Origin: Larkinella insperata
GTDB lineage: Bacteria > Bacteroidota > Bacteroidia > Cytophagales > Spirosomataceae
Reading direction: 5' to 3'
Assembly: GCF_026248825.1 (NCBI RefSeq)
Contig: NZ_CP110973.1
Coordinates: 3,305,001-3,369,000, forward strand
DNA length: 64,000 nucleotides
Shown: piece by piece, positions 33,885 through 42,502 of the stretch
Layout of the letters: every line of letters starts with the position of its first letter
Position numbering within the stretch: the first letter of the stretch is position 1
Made by a program: the position numbers and the translations under genes
Notes under the pieces: generated by a model
The model's input: only the letters and a program-made list of their open reading frames with translations
The model's database searches: none
Told to the model about the DNA's origin: nothing

Positions 33885-36503
33885 ATGAAACCGCCCCGCC
33901 TGGCTGACCGATTGCTCGAACTGTTCTGCGCCCCCGACCGGCTGGAGGAGGTGTTGGGCGATCTGCACGAGGAGTTTGCCTGGCAGGTCCGGCGGGTGGG
34001 GGAGCGCCGGGCGCGGATGCAGTATTGGCAAGAGGTGCTGGGTTTTTTTAAACCGTTTGTCTGGAGATCCAAGTCGCCGTTTTCTTCTATTCCAACCCAA
34101 ATCATGCTAACGAATTACTTCAAAATTTCGCTGCGCACCCTTTGGCGCAACCGCCTTTCGAGTGCCCTCAGTACGGTTGGCCTGGCCGTCGGACTGGCCA
34201 GTGGCCTGCTGATTTTTCTGCTGGTGAGCTGGCTGTTCAGCTTCGACCGCTACCACGCCAAGGCCGACCGCATCTACTGGATTGTAACCGATGTGAAGCA
34301 CGACAACGTGGTGCCGAGCGATGCAACGCCCCGGCCCCTGGGCGATGTGCTGCGCCGGGATTATCCGTTTGTGGAAAGTGCCGTTCGGATGGAACTGGCA
34401 TCTGGAAAAATAATTGGCGTGCCGGATGGCAAAGGCGGTTTGGCGAAGAAATTTGAAGAGTCTCGCAACGTTGGTTTTGTGGAACCGCAGTTTTTCGATG
34501 TGTTTGATGTCGAATGGGCAAAAGGCAATCGGAAAGCCGCGCTGAGGGCACCGAACACCGTCGTCTTATCGGAACGGTACGCCCAAAAGTATTTCGATGG
34601 GGCCGAACCGATTGGCCGGACGCTGCGGCTTGATAACCAGGCGAGTCTAACAGTTACCGGTGTGATTAAAAACCCGCCTTCCAATACCAAGCTGGGCCTG
34701 GAGATGCTGATTTCGTACAGCACCTTGCCTACGTTGACGGGGAATCCTGAGCTAATGCAGCAGTGGAGTGGACCGAGTACGCTGTGTTTTGTGGCGCTGC
34801 GGGAAGGAACGCCCGTGGAGCGGCTCGTCCAAACGTTCCCGACCGTTCGCCGGAAGTACATGGCCGCCCAGGAGGCTAAACTGCTGAATTTCCACGCCCT
34901 GCCGCTCAGCGATCTGAACCATAATCCGCAATACGGCGGACGTGCCCCCCGGCCAATTTTGTACGCACTCATCATGGTTGGGGTGTTTCTGGTGGTGGCT
35001 GCCTGCATTAATTTCATCAACGTGGCCACGGCCCGCGCCATTAGACGGTCCAAAGAGGTGGGCGTGCGGAAAGCCGTGGGCAGCACGCGCCGGCAACTAA
35101 TCGGACAGTTTTTGACGGAAGCTACGCTGGTTACATTGGTGGCTGTCGTGGTGGCCCTGGTGCTGACCCAACTCAATCTGCCCCTTTTGAATAGCGCATT
35201 GGCGGTATTACACGCGGATCTTTCCATTCTGGATATATTTCGGCCCGATTCGCTGCTGTGGTTTGGCGGCCTGATCCTGGGGGTCATTTTGATGGCGGGG
35301 TTTTATCCCTCGGTGGTGCTGTCGCGTTTCAACCCGGTGGCGGCTCTGCGCGGACGCCTGACGACCCAACAGGTGGGCGGTTTGTCGGTTCGGCGGGGGC
35401 TGGTCATCGTGCAGTTTTTCATTACGCAGCTTTTTGTAATTGGCGCCATTGTCATGACGCGGCAGGTGCGGCACCTGCAACAGGCCGATCTGGGCTTCAA
35501 TAAAGAGTCGGTGCTGACGGTTCCGGTCCCGACCAAAAATCCGCTGAAGCAGCAAACCCTACGCGAACAACTGGCCCAAATCCCTGGCGTTGAGCAGGTG
35601 GCGCTGGGTGGCGATCCGCCCGCTTCGCACCGGCGTCCGCCCGTTCCGTTCACCTACGACCGCCATGCCGAGCCGGAGAAGTTTCCGGTCAGTGTGAAAG
35701 TTGGAGACAAAGCGTATGGGCCGCTGTTCCGACTGAAACTGGTGGCCGGGCGAAATTTTAGCACCAACGATTCGACGAATGCGGAAGCCCTGGTTAATCA
35801 GGCCATGATCCGACAACTGGGGCTGCGTACGCCCGCCGAGATTTTGGGTAAACGGTTGACGGTGTTTGGCCTGGAAAAAACCATCGTGGGGGTCATCAAC
35901 GATTTTTCGCTGGGCGAAATGCACGGCAGTATTCCGCCCACGGCGCTGCTCAACCTCCACACCGAGAACACGATGGCGGCTCTGAAAGTGGCCCCGGCCA
36001 ACCTGCCCGCAACGGTCGCGGCTGTGGAAAAAACGTGGAATGAACTGTTTCCGGAAAACGTCTACCGGGCTTCGTTTGTGGATGAGCTGGTCAATCAGTT
36101 TTACCTGACCGAACGGATTCTGCTGGTGCTGATCCAGGTTTTTTCGCTGGTCGCCATTCTGATTGGCTGTCTGGGCATTTACGGGCTGGTGGTTTTCATT
36201 GCCGAATCGAAAACCAAAGAAATCGGCGTGCGGAAAGTGCTCGGCGCCACCCGTTCCCAATTGCTCTGGCTGTTTGGTCGGGAGTTTGGCCGACTGGTTT
36301 TGTTCGGCTTTCTGGTGGCCGCCCCGCTGGGCCGGTGGCTCATGGGCAACTGGCTGCGGAGCTACGAATACCGCATTGAACTTGATTGGTGGATTTTCGC
36401 CCTGGCCATGCTGCTCACGTCCCTGATCACCTTGGTCACGGTTTCTTACGAATCCATAAAGGCTTCCCTCGTAAATCCAGTGAAGAGTTTGCGGAGCGAA
36501 TAA
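33885..36503 (+). CDS. Permease prefix domain 2-containing FtsX/MacB-type ABC permease (paralogue 11)
   Basis: 872 residues. Prefix domain 1-60 is almost the same as in the protein at 31052 (L-A-D-R-L-L-E-L-F-C-A-P-D-R-L-E-E-V...H-E-E-F-A-W-Q-V), pointing to recent duplication. The permease core starts M-L-T-N-Y-F-K-I-S-L at 74. EVGVRKAVGS lies at about 390. EIGVRKVLGA at about 779 is followed by R-S-Q-L-L-W-L-F-G-R-E-F-G-R-L. In the last periplasmic-to-membrane turn the usual A-P-I/V-A-W is A-P-L-G-R-W. Tail NPVKSLRSE. It has no PadR gene of its own and is probably the third gene after PadR 30610. Confidence 0.94.
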   Translation: MKPPRLADRLLELFCAPDRLEEVLGDLHEEFAWQVRRVGERRARMQYWQEVLGFFKPFVWRSKSPFSSIPTQIMLTNYFKISLRTLWRNRLSSALSTVGLAVGLASGLLIFLLVSWLFSFDRYHAKADRIYWIVTDVKHDNVVPSDATPRPLGDVLRRDYPFVESAVRMELASGKIIGVPDGKGGLAKKFEESRNVGFVEPQFFDVFDVEWAKGNRKAALRAPNTVVLSERYAQKYFDGAEPIGRTLRLDNQASLTVTGVIKNPPSNTKLGLEMLISYSTLPTLTGNPELMQQWSGPSTLCFVALREGTPVERLVQTFPTVRRKYMAAQEAKLLNFHALPLSDLNHNPQYGGRAPRPILYALIMVGVFLVVAACINFINVATARAIRRSKEVGVRKAVGSTRRQLIGQFLTEATLVTLVAVVVALVLTQLNLPLLNSALAVLHADLSILDIFRPDSLLWFGGLILGVILMAGFYPSVVLSRFNPVAALRGRLTTQQVGGLSVRRGLVIVQFFITQLFVIGAIVMTRQVRHLQQADLGFNKESVLTVPVPTKNPLKQQTLREQLAQIPGVEQVALGGDPPASHRRPPVPFTYDRHAEPEKFPVSVKVGDKAYGPLFRLKLVAGRNFSTNDSTNAEALVNQAMIRQLGLRTPAEILGKRLTVFGLEKTIVGVINDFSLGEMHGSIPPTALLNLHTENTMAALKVAPANLPATVAAVEKTWNELFPENVYRASFVDELVNQFYLTERILLVLIQVFSLVAILIGCLGIYGLVVFIAESKTKEIGVRKVLGATRSQLLWLFGREFGRLVLFGFLVAAPLGRWLMGNWLRSYEYRIELDWWIFALAMLLTSLITLVTVSYESIKASLVNPVKSLRSE

Positions 36504-36579
36504 TCTATAATGGAATGACGCGGATTGAAACTAGTCCGCGTCATTCTGCTTTAAGACGGTTTACCATACGTCAAGACGG

Positions 36580-36696
36580 TGTCCGCTTTGGTACGTCCGG
36601 CTGTCCGCTTTTGGACAAATTTTTCACACAATAACTTGAAAATAGTGACTTAACGCCCGCCAAAGGTCGTTTGGCTTCCTTGGCACTCCATTTGTT
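36580..36696 (+). promoter_or_regulatory. Putative sigma-54-type promoter with enhancer-like boxes (PadR 36725)
   Basis: TGTCCGC (36580-36586), CGTCCG (36594-36599), then the palindrome TGTCCGCTTTTGGACA (36602-36617). The -24/-12-like TGGCACTCCATTTGTT begins at 36681, within CCTTGGCAnnnCATTTG (36678-36694), shared with the first PadR gene. ATG is 44 bp after the TGG. Confidence 0.57.
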
Positions 36697-36724
36697 CGGC
36701 ATTATCGTATAAAATACCAACGCC

Positions 36725-37063
36725 ATGAAAAGGGCTTTTTTGGGGGAATTTGAAGAAGTGGTTTTGCTTACCGTGGCCGTCCTCGACGAAAGCGCCTACG
36801 GCGTGACAGTCACGCAGGAGATTGAACAGAAAACCGGTCGGGCGGTGGGCTTCAGTACGGTTCATACCACGCTGCAACGGCTGGAAGAAAAAGGCTATCT
36901 GTCGTCGCGAATGAGCGGAGCTACGGCCGAGCGCGGGGGGCGTCGCAAACGGTTTTTTACCGTCACAGCCGCCGGTCGGCGGGCATTGGTGGAGGTAAAA
37001 CAGGTTCGGGAGCAGCTGTGGGATGCGTTGCCCCCGCAAACGCTGCAACTGATGGGACATTAA
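36725..37063 (+). CDS. PadR-family transcriptional regulator
   Basis: 112 residues, same length as the regulator at 30610. Winged-helix motifs: F-L-G-E-F-E-E-V-V-L-L-T-V (4-16), Y-G-V-T-V-T-Q-E-I (24-32), recognition helix V-H-T-T-L-Q-R-L-E-E-K-G-Y-L (47-60) and wing G-G-R-R-K-R-F-F-T-V-T (74-84). The recognition helices of the two regulators differ at several positions (I-H-S-A-L-E versus V-H-T-T-L-Q), so their operators may differ slightly. It is 88 bp upstream of a prefix-domain permease, repeating the PadR-permease pairing. Autorepression of the pair is inferred. Confidence 0.9.
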   Translation: MKRAFLGEFEEVVLLTVAVLDESAYGVTVTQEIEQKTGRAVGFSTVHTTLQRLEEKGYLSSRMSGATAERGGRRKRFFTVTAAGRRALVEVKQVREQLWDALPPQTLQLMGH

Positions 37064-37151
37064 GAAGAACGGAACCCGTGACCCTCATCGCCTTCCCACC
37101 CGACATCTGAATTTTTAATTTTTATCTATAACGCATAATTCTTAACTCCCA

Positions 37152-39791
37152 ATGAAACCACCCCGCTGGGCCACCTGGCTGCTGGAAGCATTCGGTCATC
37201 CCGATTCACGGGAGGAAGTGCAGGGCGACTTGCTGGAATTATATGCCTATTGGGTCCAAACCGTTGGGGAGCGCAAAGCTCGCTGGCGGTACGGCCTGAG
37301 TGCCTTGAAATTATTGCGGCCCCTGGCCCGGCGTAAGTCCGCAACGGAATATTCAACACCCTTTTTTCTAAGTCCCGTCATGATCCGAAATTACCTGAAA
37401 GTCGCCTTCCGAAACCTCGTTAAAAACAAGGTGTATTCGTTCATCAACATCGGTGGATTAGCCGTGGGAATGGCTGTGGCAATGCTGATCGGTCTTTGGC
37501 TGTACGATGAACTGTCGTTCGACAAGTACCATAAAAATTACGACCGGATTGCGCAGGTGATGCAGCAGCAAACGTCAAATGGCAAAATCTACACGCAGAC
37601 GGCGATTCCTTTTCCGCTCGGCAGCGAACTGCGGACCAAGTACGGCAATGATTTCAAGTACCTGTCGATGGCGTCCTGGGAAGGGGAACATATCCTGACG
37701 TACGGCGACAAGAAATTCTCGAAATCGGGTTGTTACATGGAGCCTGATGCGCCCAAGATGTTCTCGCTTACCCTGCTGAAGGGCTCGGAGGAGGGGCTGA
37801 AAGAACCCAATTCCATTCTGCTGTCCGAATCGGTCGCCAAGGCCGTATTTGGCAAGGCCGATCCGCTGAACAAGTTGATGAAAATCGACAATAAACTGGA
37901 CGTGAAAGTAACCGGGGTGTACGAAGATATTCCCTACAATGCGTACTTCAGAGACCTGACGTTCATTGCGCCCTGGGACTTGTATACTACGTCGGAGCCG
38001 TGGATTCAACGCTCCCGGGACCAGTGGGGCGATAATTCTTACCAGCTTTTTGCGCAGATCAACGACCAGACCAGTTACGAATCGGTCAGCAAACGCATCC
38101 TGCGGGCCAAGTATAACAACGTCGAGGAAAGTGACAAAAAATACAATGCCCAAATTTTTCTCCATCCCATGCGCGACTGGCACCTGCGATCCAACTGGGA
38201 GGAGGGCGTGCAGACGGGCGGACTCATTGAATATGTCTGGCTCTTTGGGATTGTCGGGATTTTTGTGCTGCTGCTGGCCTGCATTAACTTCATGAATCTA
38301 AGCACCGCCCGGTCGGAAAAGCGGGCCAAGGAAATCGGTATTCGGAAGGCGGTAGGGTCGGTGCGTAGTCAGTTGATCGGTCAATTTTTGAGCGAATCGC
38401 TGCTGGTCGTTGCCGTGGCCTTTGTCCTGGCCCTCCTGCTGGTTCTGCTCAGTTTGCCGTGGTTCAATGAGGTGGCCAACAAACGGATGACTATTTTATG
38501 GACGCATCCGGGATTCTGGTTGCTCGGAATCGGTTTCACCTTGCTGACGGGCCTGATTTCCGGCAGTTACCCCGCCCTGTATTTATCTTCCTTCGAACCC
38601 ATTAAGGCCCTGAAAGGCAATACCGTGGCATCGCGGCTACAAACCGTTCGTTTCGTCTCCATCCCCCGCAAAGTTCTGGTTGTCTTGCAGTTCACGGTTT
38701 CGGTTTCCCTGATCATCGGGACCATCATCGTATACCGCCAGATTCAGTTCTCCAAAAACCGCCCCATCGGGTATAGCCGCGACGGGTTGATGATGATTCA
38801 GATGAAATCGCCGGAATTTTACGGCAAATTTGAATTGCTCCGGTCCGAACTCAAAAAATCCGGTGCCATCGTCGAAATGGCCGAATCGTCCAGCCCGATA
38901 ACCTCCGTCTGGTCAAACAACGGGGGCTTTGAATGGGCCGGGAAGGACCCCAACCTGGATGCCGATTTTTCGACCATCTGGGTGACGCACGAGTTTGGGA
39001 AAACCGTCGGCTGGCAGTTCAAGGAAGGCCGGGATTTTTCGCGGGTCTTTTCAACCGACTCCGCTTCCCTGGTGGTCAACGAAGCCGCCGTCAAATTCAT
39101 GGGCATCAAGGATCCCGTCGGTACCGTTGTGCGGTGGGGGGCCGACAGTAACGCGCGGGCGTTTAAGATCGTCGGCGTCATCAAAGACATGATCATGGAT
39201 TCGCCGTATGATCCGGTTAAGCAATCCTTTTACCTGCTGGATTACGATAATGTGAACTGGATTGATCTGAAGCTGAACCCCGCCAAAAGCGCGAGTGAGT
39301 CCGTGGCTCAAATAGAAGCCGTTTTTAGACGGGTTATCCCCTCGGCTCCCTTCGATTACAAGTTTGCGGATCAAGAGTTTGCGGCCAAGTTTGCGGCCGA
39401 AGAGCGAATCGGCACCCTCGCTACGGGTTTTGCGGTGCTGGCCATTTTTATCAGTTGTCTGGGCATGTTTGGGCTGGCCTCTTTCGTGGTGGAGCAGCGG
39501 ACCAAAGAAATTGGCGTGCGGAAAGTGCTGGGGGCGTCGGTGCTTAATTTGTGGGGGCTGCTGTCGAAAGATTTCGTATTTCTGGTCCTGATTGCTTTCG
39601 GAATTGCGACGCCCATTGCCTATTATTGTCTGCATGGCTGGTTGCAGAAATACGAGTACCGGACGGAAATTTCCTGGTGGGTTTTTGCCGCATCGGGCGC
39701 GGGCGCCCTGACCATCACCCTGCTCACCGTTAGCTTCCAGAGCATCAAAGCCGCCCTGATGAATCCGGTGAAATCGTTGAGAAGTGAATAA
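37152..39791 (+). CDS. Permease prefix domain 2-containing FtsX/MacB-type ABC permease (paralogue 12)
   Basis: 879 residues, the longest permease here. The prefix domain (1-60) is more diverged than the other two (W-L-L-E-A-F-G-H-P-D-S-R-E-E-V-Q-G-D-L-L-E-L-Y), but the E-E-V-x-G-D-L core and V-G-E-R-K-A-R are kept. The core starts M-I-R-N-Y-L-K-V-A-F at 77. The first coupling motif is EIGIRKAVGS and the second EIGVRKVLGAS (about 786), then L-W-G-L-L-S-K-D-F-V. By these segments it groups with paralogue 11005. Tail NPVKSLRSE. It is the target of the PadR at 36725 by position. Confidence 0.94.
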   Translation: MKPPRWATWLLEAFGHPDSREEVQGDLLELYAYWVQTVGERKARWRYGLSALKLLRPLARRKSATEYSTPFFLSPVMIRNYLKVAFRNLVKNKVYSFINIGGLAVGMAVAMLIGLWLYDELSFDKYHKNYDRIAQVMQQQTSNGKIYTQTAIPFPLGSELRTKYGNDFKYLSMASWEGEHILTYGDKKFSKSGCYMEPDAPKMFSLTLLKGSEEGLKEPNSILLSESVAKAVFGKADPLNKLMKIDNKLDVKVTGVYEDIPYNAYFRDLTFIAPWDLYTTSEPWIQRSRDQWGDNSYQLFAQINDQTSYESVSKRILRAKYNNVEESDKKYNAQIFLHPMRDWHLRSNWEEGVQTGGLIEYVWLFGIVGIFVLLLACINFMNLSTARSEKRAKEIGIRKAVGSVRSQLIGQFLSESLLVVAVAFVLALLLVLLSLPWFNEVANKRMTILWTHPGFWLLGIGFTLLTGLISGSYPALYLSSFEPIKALKGNTVASRLQTVRFVSIPRKVLVVLQFTVSVSLIIGTIIVYRQIQFSKNRPIGYSRDGLMMIQMKSPEFYGKFELLRSELKKSGAIVEMAESSSPITSVWSNNGGFEWAGKDPNLDADFSTIWVTHEFGKTVGWQFKEGRDFSRVFSTDSASLVVNEAAVKFMGIKDPVGTVVRWGADSNARAFKIVGVIKDMIMDSPYDPVKQSFYLLDYDNVNWIDLKLNPAKSASESVAQIEAVFRRVIPSAPFDYKFADQEFAAKFAAEERIGTLATGFAVLAIFISCLGMFGLASFVVEQRTKEIGVRKVLGASVLNLWGLLSKDFVFLVLIAFGIATPIAYYCLHGWLQKYEYRTEISWWVFAASGAGALTITLLTVSFQSIKAALMNPVKSLRSE

Positions 39792-39932
39792 CTGGTCCCG
39801 TCAGGGGTATGAGCTATCGTTATGCCGTCTCTGACCAATACAGGAGCTGTCTTCGTCTTCGAACAAATGGAGCGTGTCAACAAAGAGGTGTCCTTACTGA
39901 TCGGGTGGGCAGTTTGTGATTTTTGTTCATCC

Positions 39933-40016
39933 GCGGACAGTGGTTTGTCCGAATTCGTACATAGGCGTACTGTTTCATTTGATAAATTGCTGTAAATCAA
40001 TGGTATACTTTCGTCG
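39933..40016 (+). promoter_or_regulatory. Putative enhancer-like boxes and -24/-12-like element (permease 40066)
   Basis: GCGGACA (39933-39939) and TGTCCG (39946-39951) followed by AATTCGTACA, matching the arrangement before 30610. TGGTATAC (40001-40008) is identical to the -24 region before 14690, but the -12 part here is TTTCG, a poorer match. The gene starts 65 bp after the TGG. Confidence 0.45.
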
Positions 40017-40065
40017 GCATAGAAGTTGAACGACCGTTTTGACCTAACCTCCTCGGACAACTTGT

Positions 40066-42450
40066 ATGCTGCGAAACTACCTGACCATCGCCTGGCGGAA
40101 TATTCTGAAAGATAAGTTCTACAGCCTGATCAATATTCTGGGACTGACCATCGGCGTCACCTGCGGGTTGCTGCTGTTGCTCTACGTGACCGATGAGCTG
40201 AGCTTTGACCGGCACCATGAAAAGCGCGACCGGATTTACCGGATTGTTTCAGACATCACGGAACCGGATAAAATTAATCACTGGGTGAGCACGCAGCCCC
40301 CGCTGGTGAAAACCTTGAAGCAGGATTATCCGTTTGTCGAAAACTACGTCCGGTTTTTTCCGAACGGCCGGGTGATGTTCCGGCAGGGCGAAAAGCGGTT
40401 TTATGAAACGGACGTCTACGCGGCCGACTCGACGGTTTTTGAGGTATTTACGCACAAATTCATAGAAGGAGACCCCAAAACCGCTCTCGATCAGCCGGGG
40501 AGTGTTGTTCTTACGCAGACAACGGCCCAGAAATTCTTCGGGAACCGTCCGGCACTCGGTCAGTCGCTGCAAACCAGCGATACGACGTTCTACAAAGTAA
40601 CCGGTGTGATCGAAGATGTTCCGAAAAATTCGCATTTCACCTTCAATGCGCTGTTCTCGCTCAGCACGGATGCGCGTCAGGCCAACGGCTGGGGCGGTTT
40701 TTACATTGTCAGTTATCTGCTGCTGCCTGAGCATTTCGATACGAAGATCCTGGAAAGCAAATTTCCGCAGCTTTACGACAAGCATATGGCGTCGATTTTC
40801 CAGCGCATGGGCATCAAAATTACGTACGAGCTGCAACCATTGACTGACATTCACCTGCACTCTAAAATGGACGGCGAAGCGGGGGGCGATATTAGTTACG
40901 TGTACATTTTTAGTGCCGTTGCGTTTTTTATGCTGCTGATTGCCAGTATCAATTATATGAATCTGGCCACGGCCCGTTCTGCCAAGCGCGCCAAGGAAGT
41001 CGGTTTGCGGAAAACGATGGGGTCGCTTCGTAACGCTTTGATGGGCCAATTCCTGACCGAATCGGTCCTGATGACGGTTTTAGCGTTGACCGCCAGCTTG
41101 GTTTTTGTGGCGTTGTTGTTGCCGTTTTTCAATACGGTTTCCGGAAAATCGATTCAGTTCCGCGAATTACTCCAGCCGCAATTTCTTCTCATCGCGCTGT
41201 CCATTGTGGTTTTTACCGGTTTTGTGAGTGGCAGTTATCCGGCCTTTTACCTCTCTTCGTTTGAGCCTGCAACGGTCTTGAAAGGTTCGTTCAATACCAA
41301 AGGAGGAAGTTTTTTCCGGAAAACGCTGGTGGTAGCGCAGTTTTCCATTTCGCTGATCATGCTCATCTGCACCTGGATTGTTTACCAGCAACTCAATTAC
41401 ATGCGCAGCAAGGATCTGGGTTACAACCGGGAACAGGTACTGACGGTCGATTATCAGGGAGGGCAACCCAGAGCACGTTACGATGCCCTGCGGAGTGCCC
41501 TGCTGGCGAACCCGACTATTCGGAGTGTGGGCACGGCTTCGTCGCCCACCAGCAACATCGGTGGACGGATCATTTTTGCGGTGGAATCCAACGCAGGATT
41601 GAAAGAAATGGGTTTCAAACCGATGGGAATTGACCACGATTACCTGAAAACGATGGGCATGAAGGTGGTCAGTGGCCGCGATTTTTCCGCCGATATTCCG
41701 GCCGATACCGCCAACGGCGTATTGGTCAACCAGGCCGCCGTCAAGCGGATGGGCTGGAAAGAGCCGCTGGGCAAGAAGGTGCTGCTGGGCGGACTGCCGC
41801 AAGCCGGCCAGCCTGCTCCGCCCACGGCGAAGGTAGTGGGCGTGGTGAAGGATTTTCACCAGCAATCGCTCTACAGCCCCATCGAGCCGATGATTATGCT
41901 ATATCGACCGAATAATTCCGTGGTACATATTAAAATCGACCCGAAAAATGCCGAAAAAACCGTGGAATTTATCGGGAAGCAATGGCAGGCAACGTACCCC
42001 GACCGCTTGTTTGAGTACCGGTTTCTGGATCAGGATTTTGAATCGGCCTACCGCGCTGATGAGCTTCGAGGTCGGGTTTTTACGGCGTTTTCGGGCCTGA
42101 CGATTCTGATTGCCTGCCTGGGTCTGTTTGGGCTGGCAACGTTCACCACCGAGCAGCGGGTGAAAGAAATCGGTGTCCGGAAGGTGCTGGGGGCGTCGGT
42201 TTCGAACGTGGTGCTGCTGCTATCCAAAGATTTCACGAAACTGGTGCTGTTCTCATTTCCTATTGCCATTCCGGTGGCCTGGTATTCCATGGACCGCTGG
42301 TTGCAGCATTTTCCGTACAAAACCGAAATCGGCGTCGGCGTCTTTGTGGCAGCCTGCTCGCTGACGTTACTGATTTGCTGGATGACGGTGGTTTATCAAT
42401 CGGTAAAAGCCGCCGTGGCCAATCCCGTGAAATCACTGCGGAGTGAATAA
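40066..42450 (+). CDS. FtsX/MacB-type ABC transporter permease (paralogue 13)
   Basis: 794 residues, start M-L-R-N-Y-L-T-I-A-W-R-N-I. The first coupling motif is EVGLRKTMGS, with Leu and Thr replacing the usual Val/Ile and Val. The second, EIGVRKVLGAS (about 701), is normal and followed by L-L-L-S-K-D-F-T-K-L. The last TM pair contains two Cys (A-A-C-S-L-T-L-L-I-C-W), unlike the other paralogues. Periplasmic domain 2 has an insertion L-G-G-L-P-Q-A-G-Q-P-A-P-P-T-A (about 573-587). Tail NPVKSLRSE. It starts a two-gene unit with the permease at 42503, with 52 bp between them. Confidence 0.95.
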   Translation: MLRNYLTIAWRNILKDKFYSLINILGLTIGVTCGLLLLLYVTDELSFDRHHEKRDRIYRIVSDITEPDKINHWVSTQPPLVKTLKQDYPFVENYVRFFPNGRVMFRQGEKRFYETDVYAADSTVFEVFTHKFIEGDPKTALDQPGSVVLTQTTAQKFFGNRPALGQSLQTSDTTFYKVTGVIEDVPKNSHFTFNALFSLSTDARQANGWGGFYIVSYLLLPEHFDTKILESKFPQLYDKHMASIFQRMGIKITYELQPLTDIHLHSKMDGEAGGDISYVYIFSAVAFFMLLIASINYMNLATARSAKRAKEVGLRKTMGSLRNALMGQFLTESVLMTVLALTASLVFVALLLPFFNTVSGKSIQFRELLQPQFLLIALSIVVFTGFVSGSYPAFYLSSFEPATVLKGSFNTKGGSFFRKTLVVAQFSISLIMLICTWIVYQQLNYMRSKDLGYNREQVLTVDYQGGQPRARYDALRSALLANPTIRSVGTASSPTSNIGGRIIFAVESNAGLKEMGFKPMGIDHDYLKTMGMKVVSGRDFSADIPADTANGVLVNQAAVKRMGWKEPLGKKVLLGGLPQAGQPAPPTAKVVGVVKDFHQQSLYSPIEPMIMLYRPNNSVVHIKIDPKNAEKTVEFIGKQWQATYPDRLFEYRFLDQDFESAYRADELRGRVFTAFSGLTILIACLGLFGLATFTTEQRVKEIGVRKVLGASVSNVVLLLSKDFTKLVLFSFPIAIPVAWYSMDRWLQHFPYKTEIGVGVFVAACSLTLLICWMTVVYQSVKAAVANPVKSLRSE

Positions 42451-42502
42451 CACGGTCTAAATCATCTTGAACCGCCCGGTCGCTTAAGTCTCTTAACAGC
42501 AT

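Noticed and set aside
31052..37382. Prefix segments of permeases 31052, 33885 and 37152 as separate small genes or false extensions
   Set aside because: Unlike the extensions above, these ~75-residue segments are conserved among the three and follow PadR genes, so they were kept as true N-terminal domains.
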